Assembly: GCF_026262505.1 (NCBI RefSeq) | Contig: NC_067205.1 | Coordinates: forward strand, 15,624,001-15,688,000 | DNA from: Trichomonas vaginalis G3 | Lineage: Eukaryota > Parabasalia > Trichomonadida > Trichomonadidae | Length of the DNA stretch: 64,000 bases | Direction: 5' to 3' | Part shown: in pieces, positions 61,058 to 64,000 of the stretch | Layout: every line of letters starts with the position of its first letter | Position numbering within the stretch: position 1 is the stretch's first letter | Notes under the pieces: model-generated | Databases searched by the model: none | Seen by the model: the letters and a program-made list of their open reading frames with translations, nothing else | Told to the model about the DNA's origin: nothing | Translations under genes and position numbers: made by a program

Positions 61058-64000
61058 GAAAAAAATAAAAATTGGTCTTATTTAATTGAAAGACTTCTCA
61101 ATTTCAAAAAGCCCTGACAATCAGATCATTCCTTAATTGTTTTTGGTGTACCAAGGAGTAGAATTAAAGAAAAACAAAATGGCAAATAGCGGTTTTTTAG
61201 AATTTGATAAGAGTTAATTCTAAGAGCACTTAGCTTCTTTATATACTTATTCATCATAATATGCAAAAAAATCAAAATTGGATTAATTTTTCTCAAATAA
61301 ATCATAATTGTTTTTTATTGCGTCCATTAAATGATCCAAATCCATCAATAAAATTTTGAATCGACCAAATAAAATTAATATGAAAATTTCATAATATTCA
61401 TTTAAATTAATATGTTTATGATTGATAAATCTTTGGAAACGATTTAATTAATTCAATATAAAATTGAATGAACTGAATTTAAATATGATCTGACTACGAT
61501 GTATCTATAAGTAAATCTGACTAGATTTTCTACAAAACAAGTTTCATAAATATTTCAAAAATTAATTCAAGTTTTGGTAAAAATAAATGTAACTCCGTAA
61601 TGTTGTGACCTCGACATGGATTTTGTATAGAATGAAATTTAAATTCTGTCTTATTTTTGATAAAAATATGGAAACTCAATTATTAATAATATTTTATGTA
61701 AATCTATTGGTTGCTGAAGAGGATGAAAATTGGGAAAGCCGTGGTTTTAAAAAGAATAATTTTAATTATAAAAAAGAGTTTTTATGGCAATTTGTTGAAC
61801 TGATGAAATAAGTAAAGGTTTTTTTGTATTCTTTTTTCTCTTTCAATAACTATTTTTGAAGAATAAAAAAAAATGAAATATTTCCGAAATTTATGAGACT
61901 TTCTGATGATATCAGCATGGTCGAACTATACCTTTAATCAATTTGTAGTAAATTCTCTCCGAAAGAGTCTATAAAATAGGTCGCGGACAGTGATAAAAAA
62001 CTTTATTTCAAAAAAAGTGACGATTACCATCAACGATTTATGACAACTGAACTCTGATGCTAACGCACGAAATCGTTATGAATCGTTGTTCACGTAGCAG
62101 TGAAAAATGCTATGTGATAAGTGAAAATCACTGTATTATGCTCTTAACGACCCAAATCAAATCATCAAACTTAGCGACGTATAGGTAAATCTTAGCTTCA
62201 TAGGAAACAGATACACTACCGTTTATCGAAAAGTGTTTCTTCTATCACAAATTCTTTTCTTTTATTACCTACTAACAATCAAAAGAAAAACTCCAACAAA
62301 ACTACAACTCTCATCAGAATAACTTGCAAGTTGGGAGCGAATTTTTCGTATAGAGCTTGCTAGCAAAGAGAACGAATTTCTTATTCGAACAACGAATGAA
62401 ATGCAAGTAATATTCGTTATTCCAAAGAAGTGGTGTAGTATGTTTGTGATTCTTTCGAATAAAAAACTTACAATTTTTGATATTTTTCCGATGTAAAAAA
62501 AATCGTTTAAAAATTAAGTTGTTTCTAGAGCGAGGTATACCAACTAGCTTGCAGATGTTTGATTGCAAGTAATCGGAATAAAAATACAAATATTTATCTG
62601 AAATTCGAATTTTTTATTGTTGAAATTCGAAAAATTCAACTGCTGATGAGTAATCTAAGTAATCATGCTGGTGGATTTATATAATTCTGCCAACGTATAC
62701 GATCCGAGAATAATGTTTGCTAATTTACTCTACATGGTATTAGCATAATTCTAGGATCATAGTTGTCAAAGATTGTTTGAGAAAAATTAGTATAACGATC
62801 GGCAATTTTTAAAAAGATAACAGTAATGAATAGTAATACTGTACTCCAAAGGAGTTTTGATCGATCTGAATTTACTTTGATATCGGAAAACTCCGGGTTT
62901 TTTGAGCTTTGATGGACTTTAGACGAGTTCTTGAAAAATTAATTTGGCACTTTTGGCTTTTGATAACGCTTTTTGCTATTTTTTAGAATCTGGATTAAAG
63001 AGATCCTTTGGTTATACAATATGTTTCAAAGCATTTTCTGAGCATAAAATTAAAGAATTATCAAAATAATTTTGTAATAAAAAGTAATTTGCCACGATTT
63101 TGTTGGATATTACATTTACATTAATAGTAGTATACTTTCCTAGAATTAAAATTTTCCAAAAAAATTCATTCTAGTGATTTTGAACAAAAAAGCAATAAAT
63201 TTTAAAACAAAATTATGATTTCGAATTTTTTTTGGAAAAATATTCATATTACTATTATAATTTCTTTCATATGCTGAAACTAATTATTGGTCAGAATTCA
63301 AAATTATTATTTTTTAAAAATATTTCCGATTGCAAATAACTTCCATTAAGGATATTCAATCTATGATATAACTAGTCATATGAAACATTTGCTATTGCTA
63401 AAAGAATAATAAATAAATTCATGATTTATCAATTATTTTCAGATTATATGGAATTTCAGAAGCCATTAATACAAACATCTTATATGACACAAAGATTCTA
63501 TTAACTTTCCAATGTTATCAATATGTTCTTACTTGAATAATTTTCAAATTTTTATTATTCGCAAAGTAATTAATTTTGTTCTTATAATTAACAATTTTAC
63601 TGAATAAGTAAACCAACGAATCCATAAAAATCTTCATCCGCCATTCCGTAATTGATTTCAAATCTATTGGATCAAATAATACTTTAAAATTCAATATCTC
63701 ACCAACAGTACATTGACTCATCAAAGGTACAAGCAAGAACAATATGTTGTTTCTTCTAAACATTTTGATGGGTGTTTTTCAATTGTTGAAAAGTTCCAAA
63801 ATCGCATAATTTTATTATACGCTTATGCACATAACTATAATATGCTTTTTATGCATTATCTACATAATTATATAGGTGGAGACCCATCACATAAACTTGA
63901 CTCAATCTATCAAAAAATTATCGAATCTGAGATACCCAAACAGTTATGTTCCTCTTTCTATAGATATCACAGTTTTTAATGAGATCAAGCATTTTGGGTT
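61058..64000. other. AT-rich right end, no supported gene
   Basis: Short frames occur at 61635-61811 (about 58 codons with a hydrophobic stretch), 63518-63763 minus (starts MFRRNNILFLLVPLMSQC, signal-like) and 63713-63979 plus. None has a clear initiator, family or length, and two overlap each other. I see no repeat or RNA gene. Confidence 0.45.

Noticed and set aside
63518-63979. Overlapping ORFs near the right edge, one with a signal-like N-terminus
   Set aside because: They overlap on opposite strands, have no initiator box or recognisable family, and lie in sequence of background composition.
1-64000. CRISPR array or bacterial-type operon
   Set aside because: The regular repeats present are minisatellites, hairpin units or coding repeats, with no unique spacers of constant length. 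Gene content and promoters are eukaryotic.

Overview
The window looks like nuclear DNA of a trichomonad (Parabasalia), most likely Tritrichomonas foetus or a close relative. It is very AT-rich, its host genes lack visible introns, and several start codons sit a few bases after an initiator-like box (TCA-pyrimidine-T-rich, then TCAT/ATTA) of the kind trichomonads use as a core promoter. The host gene families also fit: a many-membrane-pass protein with a C-terminal class III nucleotidyl cyclase, several short two-repeat Myb proteins, a DUF3447-type ankyrin protein, a thioredoxin and an HxxxD-type acyltransferase.

Layout. 1-6333: a small gene of unknown family, then the cyclase. 6997-7425 and 31708-31784: the two parts of one minus-strand Myb gene, separated by a Polinton/Maverick (7426-31707, about 24.3 kb) with AG...CT ends, about 306-bp terminal inverted repeats and a perfect 6-bp target duplication CATAAT. 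The Polinton carries a protein-primed DNA polymerase B, a retroviral-type integrase, a packaging ATPase, a probable major capsid protein, a probable minor capsid protein, a fibre-like protein with a phage baseplate/tail-type C-terminus, an adenine methyltransferase, membrane-active-looking and repeat-rich proteins, and many small unknown proteins. It looks young and close to whole, with about three or four genes that look interrupted.

31785-45236 has no convincing host gene. It is a nest of DNA-transposon relics: a Mutator-like element with 9-bp target duplications (32885-37532) containing further elements and long palindromes; two copies of a TTAA-flanked element in opposite orientation (37599-39885 and 41567-42607), the first split by an element with an 18-bp duplication; a 72-bp tandem repeat built on a GC-rich palindrome; and, at 43281-44570, a roughly 120-bp-period array of about ten units, each with one short and one long imperfect hairpin. 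The arms differ between units while pairing is kept. That array is the most unusual feature of the window.

45237-61057 returns to ordinary host genes: three intact Myb genes, an ankyrin protein, a thioredoxin, an acyltransferase split over two overlapping frames, a coiled-coil protein, a second member of the small family seen at the left edge, and a secreted protein with repeated amphipathic helices and an Arg/Pro-rich tail. 61058-64000 holds no gene I can support. All positions and pairings were read by eye; no alignment or folding program was run.
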